34,294 nucleotides of DNA from Streptomyces sp. ASQP_92. Its GTDB lineage: Bacteria > Actinomycetota > Actinomycetes > Streptomycetales > Streptomycetaceae. The first letter of the stretch is position 1, and every line of letters begins with the position of its first letter. The stretch spans positions 1 to 34,294 of the forward strand of contig NZ_JAODUA010000034.1 in the NCBI RefSeq assembly GCF_025399895.1, written 5' to 3'. Under the pieces are notes generated by a model, which saw only the letters and a list, made by a program, of their open reading frames with translations, was not told the origin of the DNA and did not search any database. Positions 24,040 to 32,016 of the stretch are shown in pieces. The position numbers and the translations under genes are program-made.

Positions 24040-26298
24040 TCAGATGGTCCGTCCACGGCTGAAGGCGTGCCGGGGCTCGGTAGCGGTCAGGACCAGGACG
24101 GCCTGGTCGTCGTCGATGTCGTGGCCGCCGGTGAAGCTCCGCACCGCCTGCGTCAGGGCGTCGATGACGTCCTGGGCCCCAGGCCGGTGCATCGCACTGG
24201 TCAACGCGTCGGCGAGGCGCCGCTCACCGAACTGTTCTCCCTTGGCATCGCGCGCTTCGGTGATGCCGTCCGTGTAGAGCAGGAGGCTCTCGTGCGGGAG
24301 CAGACGCAGGCGGCGGAGGGTGACATCCGGGTCGGGGCTGATGCCGAGCAGGCTGCCGCGGGCCTCGACAGGGTGGGCGTTGTGCTCGGTGTCGAGGTGC
24401 AGGGGGAGGGTGTGGCCGGCGCGGACGAGCGCGATGTCCAGGCCCTCGGGAGTGGGGGTGAGTTGACCGTAGACGAGGGTGACGAATCCGGTGCCGTGAC
24501 TGTCGGGCCGGTTGGACAAGGCCCGGTTGATGGCCTTGACGACGTCCTGAGGGCCGGGCAGGAACGAGGCGACCGCGCGGGCGGTGTGGCGCACCAGGGC
24601 CGTGGTGGTGGCGGCGATGGCGCCGCGTCCACAGACGTCACCGAGCATGAAGGCCCAGCGGCCGTAGTCGAGGGGGAAGACGTCGTAGAAGTCGCCGCCG
24701 ATGTCGAGTCCTTCGCCGGCGGGGTGATAGTAGGTGGCGACGTCGGCTCCTGGAACCGCGGGCAGGTCGGGCAGAAGCAGGCCTGCTTGGAGATCACGGG
24801 CGAGGGTGGCGCGGTGGGTGTATTGGCGCGCGTTGTGGGCGGCGGAGGCCGCGCGGCGGGCGAGTTCCTCGGCCAGGGCGACGGTGTGCCCGTCGAAGGT
24901 GTGCTCGCCCGTGGACAGCAGAGTGACGGTGCCGAAAGCGCTGCCCCGGACCGTGAGCGGGACGCACAGGTAGCCGGTGACATCGAGGTCGTGCCAGGGG
25001 CCGGGTCCGGTCGGAGTACGCCGTGCGACCTCGCTGGTGCCGGAGGCCAGAACACGGGCGACCGCGTCGTCGGCGGCGTCGTAGACCGGGATGTGGGAGG
25101 CAAGCAGCTCCCGCTGGGCAAGCGTGGGAGCGGCGGTCGCGACACGGCGCACCCGTCCGCCCTCGACGATGTCGACGGCGCACAGGGGAGCCAGCCTCGG
25201 TACGCAGGAGGCGGCCAGACGTTGCAGGGTCTGGCCGGCGTCCAGGTCGGAGGTCAGGGCCGTACTGGTCTCCAGCAGGAAAGCGAGATCGTCCCGGGCG
25301 GCTTCCTCTCGTGCCTCAGCCCTCTGGCGTGCCTGTTCGGCCTGATGGCGCTCGATGGCCAGGGCGGCGGTATCGGCGAAGACGCCGGCCAGCGCGAGGT
25401 CGGCCTCCTGCGGCACGCGCGGAACGCGGTGGTACATCGCGAAAGTGCCCAGGAGAGAACCGTCACGCGCCAGGATCGGCGTCGACCAGCAGGCGGCCAC
25501 GCCCGCGCGGTCTGCCAGGTCGCGAAAGTCGTCCCAGAACGGGTCCGTCGCGATATCGCCGACGATCACCCGCTGACGCCGGTGCGCGGCCGTGCCACAC
25601 GAGCCCACACCTTCCCCGGTGGCGATGCCGTCGATGGCCTGGTTGTAGAAGTCGGGAAGGCTCGGTGCCGTGCCGTGGCGCAGATGCCGCCCATCCGCGT
25701 CGGCCAGCAGCACGGACACCAGCACCTCTTCCGGCGCCAGGTCCTCGATGACGCGGGCCATCCCCTCCAGCACTTCGGGGAGCGGCGCCTGGCGCGCGAT
25801 CTGTTCCAGCAGGGCGCGGTGCTCCGCGGTCAGCCGCTGGGCATGCTTGACCTGGGTGGTCTCCACCCCGATCACCAGCACTCCCATGACGTTGCCGCCC
25901 GCGTCCAGACGGGGCTCGCAGGTGTAATCGAAGTACGCTTCCCGTGCCGTGTGACCCTGGCCGAGCAGCACCCGGTCATCACGCTCAGTGTGCGGCTTTC
26001 CGCTGCGATAGACCCGGTCCAGCAGAGCGATGAATCGTTGCCCCGTCGGCCCCGGCATGAGCTGCCCCAGCGGCACGCCGACTCGGCCACGCTCTCCGCC
26101 GCCAAGGGCAGCGAAGAAGGCGTCGTTGGCCGTCTCCACCATGTGCGCCGGGCCGGCCAGGGAGGCGAACACGGCCGACGACTGCCCGAACAGAGCCCGG
26201 AGATCACCATCGGCCCCGCCCCCGGCGCCAAAGTCGCCGGGCGCCAGGACGGACACGGCGGCCTGCCGCTTTCCATGCGTCGTGTTTCCACGCGTCAT
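24040..26298 (-). CDS. PAS-GAF-GAF-PP2C serine phosphatase (RsbU/SpoIIE type)
   Basis: This 752-residue protein is intact. Order: a PAS-like domain (about 35-150, FASLAGPAHMVETANDAFFA, AYFDYTCEPRLDAGGNVMGV), GAF domain 1 (about 165-325, EGVGSCGTAAHRRQRVIVGD, ACWSTPILARDGSLLGTFAM), a coiled linker (HQAEQARQRAEAREEAARDD), GAF domain 2 (about 345-500, GYLCVPLTVRGSAFGTVTLL) and a PP2C-type domain (about 520-740) with its metal-binding motifs GGDFYDV, LGDVCGRG, YTDGITEARD and DDDQAVLVL. Such phosphatases remove phosphate from STAS anti-anti-sigma proteins in response to PAS/GAF signals. Its start overlaps the stop of the STAS gene (26295-26298), so that protein is the probable substrate. GAGGA precedes the start. 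Cytoplasmic. Confidence 0.93.
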   Translation of the reverse strand: MTRGNTTHGKRQAAVSVLAPGDFGAGGGADGDLRALFGQSSAVFASLAGPAHMVETANDAFFAALGGGERGRVGVPLGQLMPGPTGQRFIALLDRVYRSGKPHTERDDRVLLGQGHTAREAYFDYTCEPRLDAGGNVMGVLVIGVETTQVKHAQRLTAEHRALLEQIARQAPLPEVLEGMARVIEDLAPEEVLVSVLLADADGRHLRHGTAPSLPDFYNQAIDGIATGEGVGSCGTAAHRRQRVIVGDIATDPFWDDFRDLADRAGVAACWSTPILARDGSLLGTFAMYHRVPRVPQEADLALAGVFADTAALAIERHQAEQARQRAEAREEAARDDLAFLLETSTALTSDLDAGQTLQRLAASCVPRLAPLCAVDIVEGGRVRRVATAAPTLAQRELLASHIPVYDAADDAVARVLASGTSEVARRTPTGPGPWHDLDVTGYLCVPLTVRGSAFGTVTLLSTGEHTFDGHTVALAEELARRAASAAHNARQYTHRATLARDLQAGLLLPDLPAVPGADVATYYHPAGEGLDIGGDFYDVFPLDYGRWAFMLGDVCGRGAIAATTTALVRHTARAVASFLPGPQDVVKAINRALSNRPDSHGTGFVTLVYGQLTPTPEGLDIALVRAGHTLPLHLDTEHNAHPVEARGSLLGISPDPDVTLRRLRLLPHESLLLYTDGITEARDAKGEQFGERRLADALTSAMHRPGAQDVIDALTQAVRSFTGGHDIDDDQAVLVLTATEPRHAFSRGRTI

Positions 26299-26744
26299 GC
26301 GCTGAGTTCCTCATTCGGCTGGGCCGGACCATCACTACCGCCGGCGGCGATGACACGGCTGTTGCTACCAAGCGCGCCAGCTACATCGGCGTAGACAGAG
26401 AGCACCACGTCCAGGCCCGTCAACGCGAACAAACGGGACACCCGCGCCGGCATCGCCGCCAGACGCAACGCCCGGCCCTGCGCGGACAACTGCCGGTGCA
26501 GCCACAGCAGCGCGCTCACGCCGGAGGAGTCACAGAACAGCAAACCGGAGCAGTCGATCACCACGGGGCCCGCACCCCGTCCTTTCAGCAACTCCCTCTC
26601 CCCCGCCTCGTGCAACTGCACCATGCTGTCGAAGTCCAGCTCACCGCGCAGCGCGAACACCGTGCCCTGCTCGACCCCACTGACCTGCACCGAGAACACG
26701 CGCAGCTTCCTCCGTGTGAAGCTCCCACCGACAACCCTCACCAT
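26295..26744 (-). CDS. STAS anti-anti-sigma factor (SpoIIAA/RsbV type)
   Basis: From ATG 26744 (GGAG upstream) the protein is 149 residues; the frame is open to 26804, but a start there gives a poor leader. The STAS domain covers about residues 18-115: FSVQVSGVEQGTVFALRGEL, DFDSMVQLHEAGERELL, VVIDCSGLLFCDSSGVSALL and QLSAQGRALRLAAMPARVSR. The phosphorylation motif DSSG is intact, unlike the STAS domain of the MEDS protein at 18192. Unphosphorylated, such proteins bind RsbW-like kinases and free a sigma factor. Overlap with the phosphatase gene marks a phosphatase/substrate pair. A kinase is not adjacent; the only RsbW-like kinase in the window is the MEDS-HATPase. Confidence 0.9.
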   Translation of the reverse strand: MVRVVGGSFTRRKLRVFSVQVSGVEQGTVFALRGELDFDSMVQLHEAGERELLKGRGAGPVVIDCSGLLFCDSSGVSALLWLHRQLSAQGRALRLAAMPARVSRLFALTGLDVVLSVYADVAGALGSNSRVIAAGGSDGPAQPNEELSA

Positions 26745-26889
26745 TTCAAAGAGCGCTCCAGCCCCGCGTACCCCGGCGCGACGATTCAAAGCCACAGCTC
26801 GCACCCGGGCCTCTCCAGAGACCGCTCCCCCCGTCCTCTCGTCGAAGCGCTCGCCCCAGCCGAAGACGGCGAACGCGCCGACACTGCGC

Positions 26890-28827
26890 TCAATGCACAG
26901 CGGCCAGCTTCCTTCCGGTGCTGAGCAGTGCGCCGAGTTCCGCCGACTGGCCCGGAGCGGCCTTCACGGCGAGCGTCGTGGCGGTGCTGTCCGCGCGCAC
27001 CTGTCCCGTCACGGTGATCCGGGCGACGGCACGGCTTCCGGCAGCGAGAAGGTACGAGGTGCCCGAGGGGGCGTTCCAGCGGACGTCGGCCAGGACGTGT
27101 TGGTTGAAGCGGCTGCAGTACGACGTATCGCGCGCATCGGCGACCAGGGTGCCGGGTTCCCGCGCTGCCGTCGTGGGCGGCTGGAACCGCACGATGGCCC
27201 GGCCCGGTCCGTTCCAGGTGTCGGCCCTGGAGCACAGCCACTGTGCCTGGCCCGCATTTTCCGGCAGTTGCTGTTCCGCGAAGATCCAGTTGTTCACTGC
27301 CCGTACGCCGCCGTCCGCCATGGACCGCAGCGTGCAGGCCGTGTGGGACCAGCTCACCAGCGCCGCCGCGCCCGTGGCCTCACGGGGTTGGCGGGCGGGG
27401 ACCCCGCCACCCGGCGGCGGCGTATAGGTGAGGTGGACGGGTGACAGGTCACCGAGATCGGTGAGCAAGAAGGCGTGCTTCTCGGCGATGGACTCCGAGG
27501 AACGCAGCTGCAGGGCAGGCCAGTTCGAGCACGTTCCGGTGAGGCCGGGGCTTGGCACGGTGTCGCTGACACCGTCGTCGCCGACGTGCAGTGGCTTGGC
27601 CGGGTTGTCGGGCGCCAGCAGGTCGCGGGTGGTCGACTCGGCGACCCAGGGGGCGAACAGGAAGCGTGTCCGGCCGTCGGTCCGGCTGAGCACGAGGGCA
27701 GCCGCCGAGGTGACGTCGGAGTTGTCGGCGCGCGAGAGGGTCAGCTCGGCCGGCCGCCCCATGTTCTTCGTGTAACGCACGACCCGCTGTCCGTCGTACA
27801 GCAGCACCACGTCGGCGTCGTCCACCCGTCCCGCGTACAGGAGTTGGGGCGGGGCGGGGGACGGGCCGGTTCCCGTCCCGGGGGCGGCGGAGACACGAAC
27901 ATCCGGGCCCGGACGCGCCCACGTGCGCAGCACGTGACCCAGCAGCGAACGGTCGTCGATGAGGCCGCCCCGAGCAGGCCAGACCGTGAAGTCGATGCGC
28001 GAGCTCGCCTTCCACGCGGTAGCGGAGGCATGGACCAGGGAGGAGGGATCGACCATCACGCCTCCCGCGGCGGGGCTGCCGTCGAGGTCCGGCGACACCG
28101 TGTCCCCGCCGCTCTGCCCCACGGTCAGCACCACCGCCACCAGCAAGGCGGCAGCGGCTCCCCATCGGCGCCAATGGCGACGGCGCAGCAGGTCCGTGGG
28201 GCGGGCCTGCACGGTGCACGGGTCGAACTCGACGGAGTCGAGCAGCAGTCCCGCCCGCGTGCCGTCCTGGGGGCCGAGCACCTCGGCCGTGCGCAGGGCG
28301 GCCTCCGGATCCGTGACTCCGGCCGCCGCCAAGAGCTCGGCGGCGGCGCCCGGCGCGTATCCCTCCATGTGCTGGAGCACGAAGGCCGCCCGAGCCTCCG
28401 CGGGTACGGTCGCCATCTGCTGTTCCAGTGCCAGTTCCTCGGCATCGCCGATACGAGGCGTCAGCGTCAGTCCCCAGACTGCGGGCAACGCCGGCCGCAG
28501 GGCCCTGCGCCAGCGGGTGTTCCCATGCTCGTACGACAGCGCGGCGCCGACCACGCGCCGCATGATCCAGCCGAGCACGGGCGCCTGGTCACCGCGCGGC
28601 CCGGGGACCCGGCCATGCTTGAGCGGCCACGGACGAGCGGGCAACGCGTTCTGTACCACGCCGTGCGCGACGACCACGCGCCGATGGCGGCCGAGCCGAG
28701 GAGGGAGGATCAGATAGGCCAGCCGGACGAGCCGGGGGTAGTGCTCGACAAGTGTCGCCTCCGCCCGTCCGAGCGCGGGCACCGGACCAACAGGACGGGG
28801 ATGACGCACGCGTTGCGGGGCTGACAT
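26890..28827 (-). CDS. Membrane-anchored sigma-factor-like protein with outer domain
   Basis: This 645-residue protein starts at 28827 (GGAGAAGG about nine bases upstream). The N-terminus resembles an ECF sigma factor: region 2-like LVEHYPRLVRLAYLI (26-40) and region 4-like EELALEQQMATVPAEARAAF and VLQHMEGYAPGAAAELL (130-166). The recognition helix is unusually Ala-rich and may not bind DNA. A basic stop (LLRRRHWRRW) and one membrane helix (222-238, GAAAALLVAVVLTV) follow. About 400 residues then lie outside the cell, with Trp- and Cys-containing blocks (TCSNWPALQLRSSE, WSHTACTLRSMA, WLCSRADTWNGPGRAIVRFQ, SYCSRFNQHVLADVRWNAPS). It could sense the envelope directly, as a one-piece sigma plus sensor. 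It lies 145 bases upstream of the STAS gene on the same strand and may share its transcript. Confidence 0.8.
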   Translation of the reverse strand: MSAPQRVRHPRPVGPVPALGRAEATLVEHYPRLVRLAYLILPPRLGRHRRVVVAHGVVQNALPARPWPLKHGRVPGPRGDQAPVLGWIMRRVVGAALSYEHGNTRWRRALRPALPAVWGLTLTPRIGDAEELALEQQMATVPAEARAAFVLQHMEGYAPGAAAELLAAAGVTDPEAALRTAEVLGPQDGTRAGLLLDSVEFDPCTVQARPTDLLRRRHWRRWGAAAALLVAVVLTVGQSGGDTVSPDLDGSPAAGGVMVDPSSLVHASATAWKASSRIDFTVWPARGGLIDDRSLLGHVLRTWARPGPDVRVSAAPGTGTGPSPAPPQLLYAGRVDDADVVLLYDGQRVVRYTKNMGRPAELTLSRADNSDVTSAAALVLSRTDGRTRFLFAPWVAESTTRDLLAPDNPAKPLHVGDDGVSDTVPSPGLTGTCSNWPALQLRSSESIAEKHAFLLTDLGDLSPVHLTYTPPPGGGVPARQPREATGAAALVSWSHTACTLRSMADGGVRAVNNWIFAEQQLPENAGQAQWLCSRADTWNGPGRAIVRFQPPTTAAREPGTLVADARDTSYCSRFNQHVLADVRWNAPSGTSYLLAAGSRAVARITVTGQVRADSTATTLAVKAAPGQSAELGALLSTGRKLAAVH

Positions 28828-28911
28828 GGTGGAACACCTTCTCCGGGACGGATGGTGTGGCTCTGCCCTTCAAACGAGCGAATCGGATGACAGTCACACT
28901 GCGAGCCCGAA

Positions 28912-28952
28912 GCACGGGGTGCACGGGGCACGGGTTGCACGGGATGCACGGG
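28912..28952 (+). repeat. Five GCACGGG heptamer repeats
   Basis: GCACGGG occurs at 28912, 28921, 28928, 28937 and 28946 (spacings 9, 7, 9, 9). On the minus strand, where the next gene is read, this is CCCGTGC five times, 85-125 bases upstream of the ATG at 28827. Iteron-like arrays of this kind are typical of cooperative regulator binding, but could also be slippage products. Confidence 0.75.
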
Positions 28953-29521
28953 CGAATGCGAAGCACCGTCCGCACTTTGCGCAACCTATGGGGCGGTCGC
29001 TCGTTCCTCCCCGCATGGAAGAGTGCGCTCATCCGATCAAACGTCCGCGTACGGCGCAGCGTTGTGCCCCTCCGTTGGAGGACGCCGTCACGGAATCCCC
29101 GCGAACCGAGGACTCACCCGCGCCGGAGGCGAGCGGGCCGCGCGTCCACATTTGGACAGAGGTGAGTTTCAACCGATGGTGCACAGTGATGTTCTGACGC
29201 CAATGCGTGGTCCAGCGCCCGCTCCTGGGTCGTCGCCACGCTCTCCGGCGTCCGCCGCCGGTGGCGGCCGTCTTGTCGCGCCTCCGGTCCGATGGGAGCA
29301 GATCTGCCCCCCAGCCAGGCTGCGATCCAACTGATTGACCAATGCCCCGCTTGATCCCAAGGAACCTGGTGAATCAGGTGCCGAATCACGTGTCACGCGC
29401 GGCGAGAAAACCGGGTGGGTCCTCGCAGGCTGCTGCCCCCAATTACCGTGCCACGGTGCCCAGTTGGCGCCGCGTCTATGTGTAGCGGCTGGCTGCTCTC
29501 GGGGGTGATGCGGGGCACCCG
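28953..29521. other. Divergent intergenic region
   Basis: This region separates the sigma-like gene (minus) from the SDR gene (plus). No gene was seen. A patch around 29320-29400 is lower in GC and contains TTGATCC/TTGACC-like promoter words, but none can be assigned. Confidence 0.4.
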
Positions 29522-29556
29522 CTGCTAAAGGTGACACGTTCTGTCACCTTTAGCAG
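29522..29556. promoter_or_regulatory. Perfect 15-bp palindrome at the SDR start, probable operator
   Basis: CTGCTAAAGGTGACA (29522-29536) and TGTCACCTTTAGCAG (29542-29556) are exact inverted repeats around a 5-base spacer. The right arm abuts the ribosome site (AGGA) and lies six bases from ATG 29562, so a bound repressor would cover the promoter end and the ribosome site. The core GGTGACA-N5-TGTCACC is typical of operators for dimeric helix-turn-helix repressors. An attenuator hairpin is an alternative, but the A/T-containing arms and lack of a T-run argue for an operator. Confidence 0.8.
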
Positions 29557-29561
29557 GAACG

Positions 29562-30548
29562 ATGGACGGCATGAGCAACCAGCACATCACCACCCAGAAG
29601 ACTCAGGAAACCGCGCAGGGCTGCCCGACGGGTCCACTCCTCGGGCGGATCGCGCTCGTGGCGGGGGCCACCCGCGGGGCGGGCCGGGCTCAGGCTGTGG
29701 AGCTGGGCCGGGCCGGTGCGACCGTGTACGTCACCGGACGGACCACCCGGGCCCGGTCCAGCGAGGTCGGCCGGACCACCGAGACCATCGAGGAGACCGC
29801 CGAACTCGTCACCGCGGCGGGCGGCACCGGAATCGCGGTTCCCACCGACCATCTCGACGAAGTACAAGTGCGCGCCCTGGTCGAGCGGATCGACCGGGAG
29901 GTCGGGCGGCTCGACATCCTCGTCAACGACCTGTGGGGCGGCGAACACCTCGTGGCCGCCTCGGTGTTCGGGAAGAAGAGCTGGCAGACACCGCTGGCCG
30001 ACGGCCTGCGGATCCTGGAGCTCGGCGCGCGTTCGCACGTGATCACGGCGGCGCTGCTGTTTCCACTCCTGATCCGCTCCGACGCGCCGCTGCACGTGGA
30101 GGTCACCGACGGCACCGCGCGCTACAACCGCCGCTACCGGGAGAACATGTACTACGACCTGGCGAAGAACGCCCCGATCCGGCTCGCGTTCGGGCTGGGT
30201 CAGGAGCTGGTCGAGTACCGGGGCGCCGCGGTCGCGGTCTCGCCGGGCTTCCTGCGCTCGGAGCAGATGCTCGCCCACTTCGGTGTGAGTGAGGAGAACT
30301 GGCGTGACGCGATCGCCCAGGAGCCGGCGTTCGCGATCGCGGAGTCCCCTGCCTACCTGGCCCGTACGGTTGCGGCGCTGGCCGCCGACCCGGACCGCGC
30401 CAAGCGTTGGAACGGCAAGTCCACCTCCAGCGCGGAACTCGCCAAGGTGTACGGGGTGACGGACGTGGACGGCAGCCAGCCGGACGCCTGGGCCTATTTC
30501 GAGGATGTCGCCCGCGGCAAGGAAGGCTCTCCCGAGGACTACCGCTGA
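29562..30548 (+). CDS. SDR-family NAD(P)-dependent oxidoreductase
   Basis: 328 residues from ATG 29562; ATG 29571 (three codons later, AGGA about 11 bases upstream) is an equally good start. The Rossmann motif is GATRGAGRAQAVELG (36-50). The cofactor strand is ATVYVTGRT, and the Arg after TG favours NADPH. The usual NNAG is LVNDLWGG (120-127). The catalytic pair is Tyr198 and Lys202 in YYDLAK. The Ser of the usual triad is probably Thr182 or Thr185 in VTDGTARYN. The C-terminus is long (about 60 residues beyond the common fold). It overlaps the convergent WYL regulator gene by 10 bases, and the operator-like palindrome at its start points to tight repression. The substrate is unknown. Confidence 0.88.
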   Translation: MDGMSNQHITTQKTQETAQGCPTGPLLGRIALVAGATRGAGRAQAVELGRAGATVYVTGRTTRARSSEVGRTTETIEETAELVTAAGGTGIAVPTDHLDEVQVRALVERIDREVGRLDILVNDLWGGEHLVAASVFGKKSWQTPLADGLRILELGARSHVITAALLFPLLIRSDAPLHVEVTDGTARYNRRYRENMYYDLAKNAPIRLAFGLGQELVEYRGAAVAVSPGFLRSEQMLAHFGVSEENWRDAIAQEPAFAIAESPAYLARTVAALAADPDRAKRWNGKSTSSAELAKVYGVTDVDGSQPDAWAYFEDVARGKEGSPEDYR

Positions 30549-31594
30549 CCTTTGACTGCCTTCGGGGCCTCCTGGCTGTGGGCCTGATAGAGGGCGGTCA
30601 GCGCTGCGGCGCGCTCACGGAAGCGGGCGCGCAGGCCGGCCGGGGCCAGCACCTCCACGTCCGCGCCGAGCCGCGCGAGCTGATCGAAGGCGACGTCCTC
30701 GGACTCCGAAGGCAGGTCGAGGGTGACCAGGCCGGCGGGGTCCGGGGCGCTCGCGGACGCGAGCGCGTCCGCGACGGCGGCCCCGTCCACGACAGCCGGC
30801 AACCGCCGTAGCCCCGAGCCGGTCAGGCGGACCGTGACGGTGGTGCGCAGCAGGGCGCGTGCGAAGACGGCCGAGCGGTCCTCCCAGTACTCGGCCAGCT
30901 CGAAGGCCGGATCGCGCACGAACGGTTCCTCCGCTCCGGCAGCGGGGCCGAGGGAAGTGATCCGGTCGACGCGGTACGTACGCCAGCCACCGTCCTGGTC
31001 CTCCCGCTTGCCGGGGATGCGGACCACGGCGTACCAGATGCCGGCCTTCAGTACGAGTCCGTACGGCTCCACCACCCGCGCCACGGCAGAGGACGGTGCG
31101 CCGTCCCGGCCCGGCCGGGCGTAGGAGAGCTCGACGGCCCGGTCCGCCCACACCGCGCGGGCCAGATCCGGCAGCAGTTCCGGAGTGGTGGATTCGCGGA
31201 ACCAGGTCGGCGCGTCGAGGTGGAAGCGGCGCACCGAGGACTCGGCGGCTTCGCGTACCGACGGCAGCAGGGTAGCGGTCAGCTTCAACCGGGCGGTTTC
31301 CGCTGCCTCCGACAGCCCCAGATCCCGCAACGCCGAGGGCAGCCCGGACAAGAACAGCGTCTCCGCCTCGCTCGGGTGGAGAGCGGTGAGCCGGGTCCGG
31401 TATCCCGCGGCAAGGAAGTACCCACCCACGCGGCCCCGCTCCGACCGGACGGGAACGCCGGCCTCCTGCAAAGCCTGGGCGTCGCGGATCACGGTCCTCT
31501 CGGAGATCTCCAGCTCACGGGCGAGAGCGGCTGCGGTCAGGCCGGGGTTCGACTGGATCAGGAGAGCCATACGGATCAGACGGGCGGCACGCAT
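30539..31594 (-). CDS. WYL-domain transcriptional regulator (HTH_11 type)
   Basis: 351 residues. The DNA-binding winged helix is at 1-60 (MRAARLIRMALLIQSNPGLT, ELEISERTVIRDAQALQEAG and the wing VRSERGRVGGYFL). The WYL domain is at about 140-235 (ELSYARPGRDGAPSS, VVEPYGLVLKAGIWYAVVRI, GWRTYRVDRITSLGP). A WCX-type C-terminal domain lies at about 245-335 (TVTVRLTGSGLRRLPAVVDG, VTLDLPSESEDVAFDQLARL). Such regulators sense a ligand through the WYL domain and bind DNA as dimers or oligomers. Its gene is convergent with, and overlaps, the SDR gene. It is a candidate for binding the palindrome at 29522-29556, though typical TetR- or MarR-type proteins elsewhere could do so too. Confidence 0.92.
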   Translation of the reverse strand: MRAARLIRMALLIQSNPGLTAAALARELEISERTVIRDAQALQEAGVPVRSERGRVGGYFLAAGYRTRLTALHPSEAETLFLSGLPSALRDLGLSEAAETARLKLTATLLPSVREAAESSVRRFHLDAPTWFRESTTPELLPDLARAVWADRAVELSYARPGRDGAPSSAVARVVEPYGLVLKAGIWYAVVRIPGKREDQDGGWRTYRVDRITSLGPAAGAEEPFVRDPAFELAEYWEDRSAVFARALLRTTVTVRLTGSGLRRLPAVVDGAAVADALASASAPDPAGLVTLDLPSESEDVAFDQLARLGADVEVLAPAGLRARFRERAAALTALYQAHSQEAPKAVKGQR

Positions 31595-31746
31595 CCTCCA
31601 AGTCTCCCCCGCCCACGGACGAGCAGGACCTCTTGCCTGCGGTTTGCCTGCGTTGGCTCCACCCGGGAGAACCCGAGAAGTGAGCCTGGTGCTGGCTGTA
31701 CGGCCCAGCAGATGAACGGACGAAGGCCGGCGCCGGCACGATGCAT

Positions 31747-31792
31747 CGCCGTCCGCGTAGCTCGCTGGACCGCCGTCCGCGTAGCTCGCTGG
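31747..31792 (+). repeat. 22-bp unit present twice
   Basis: The 22-base segments 31747-31768 and 31771-31792 are identical (starting CGCCGTCCGCGTAGCTCGC) and separated by AC, giving a 24-base period. They lie about 150-200 bases upstream of the WYL gene start. Confidence 0.8.
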
Positions 31793-31831
31793 GCCCGCGA
31801 AGCGTCACTGGCTGAGTGTGCCGCACCATTT

Positions 31832-31865
31832 GACGGCGTCCGGTCGCCGTGACGGCGTCCGGTCG
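31832..31865 (+). repeat. 15-bp unit present twice
   Basis: GACGGCGTCCGGTCG occurs at 31832-31846 and 31851-31865, a 19-base period. It is close to, but distinct from, the 22-bp repeat. This part of the intergenic region has been duplicated more than once. Confidence 0.8.
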
Positions 31866-32016
31866 TCATGGCTGTCGTCGCGCGGGTCCTATTCCTTGGC
31901 ACGCGATTCCCCGGACCATGACGCTCCGGCCCTCGTGAGCCGGCGTTTGTGGCGCGTGGCGCGAATTCGACCGAATCCCTCCTGTGGGCCGCCGAGGAGG
32001 GGAATACAGTCAACTC

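Larger units (their letters stand above)
31595..32016. other. Intergenic region with two short tandem duplications
   Basis: This region contains the promoters of the divergent WYL (minus) and VOC (plus) genes. No gene was seen. The repeats are listed separately. Confidence 0.4.

Noticed and set aside
24067..26394. 775-residue plus-strand frame opposite the PP2C gene
   Set aside because: It is the antisense of a clear PAS-GAF-PP2C gene. It is Gly/Val-rich, has no motif and no ribosome site.
27475..28824. 449-residue plus-strand frame opposite the sigma-like gene
   Set aside because: Antisense artefact of a high-GC gene. The minus strand has a ribosome site, a membrane helix and domain order.
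26890..28827. Calling the gene an ordinary ECF sigma factor
   Set aside because: It has a membrane helix and a large outer domain, and the region 4-like helix is degenerate. Only sigma-like is claimed.
28912..28952. Replication-origin iterons
   Set aside because: No initiator gene, AT-rich segment or DnaA boxes nearby. A regulatory array is the more cautious reading.
29522..29556. Rho-independent terminator
   Set aside because: It lies six bases before the SDR start, has mixed A/T arms and no T-run, and has no upstream gene to end. An operator fits better.
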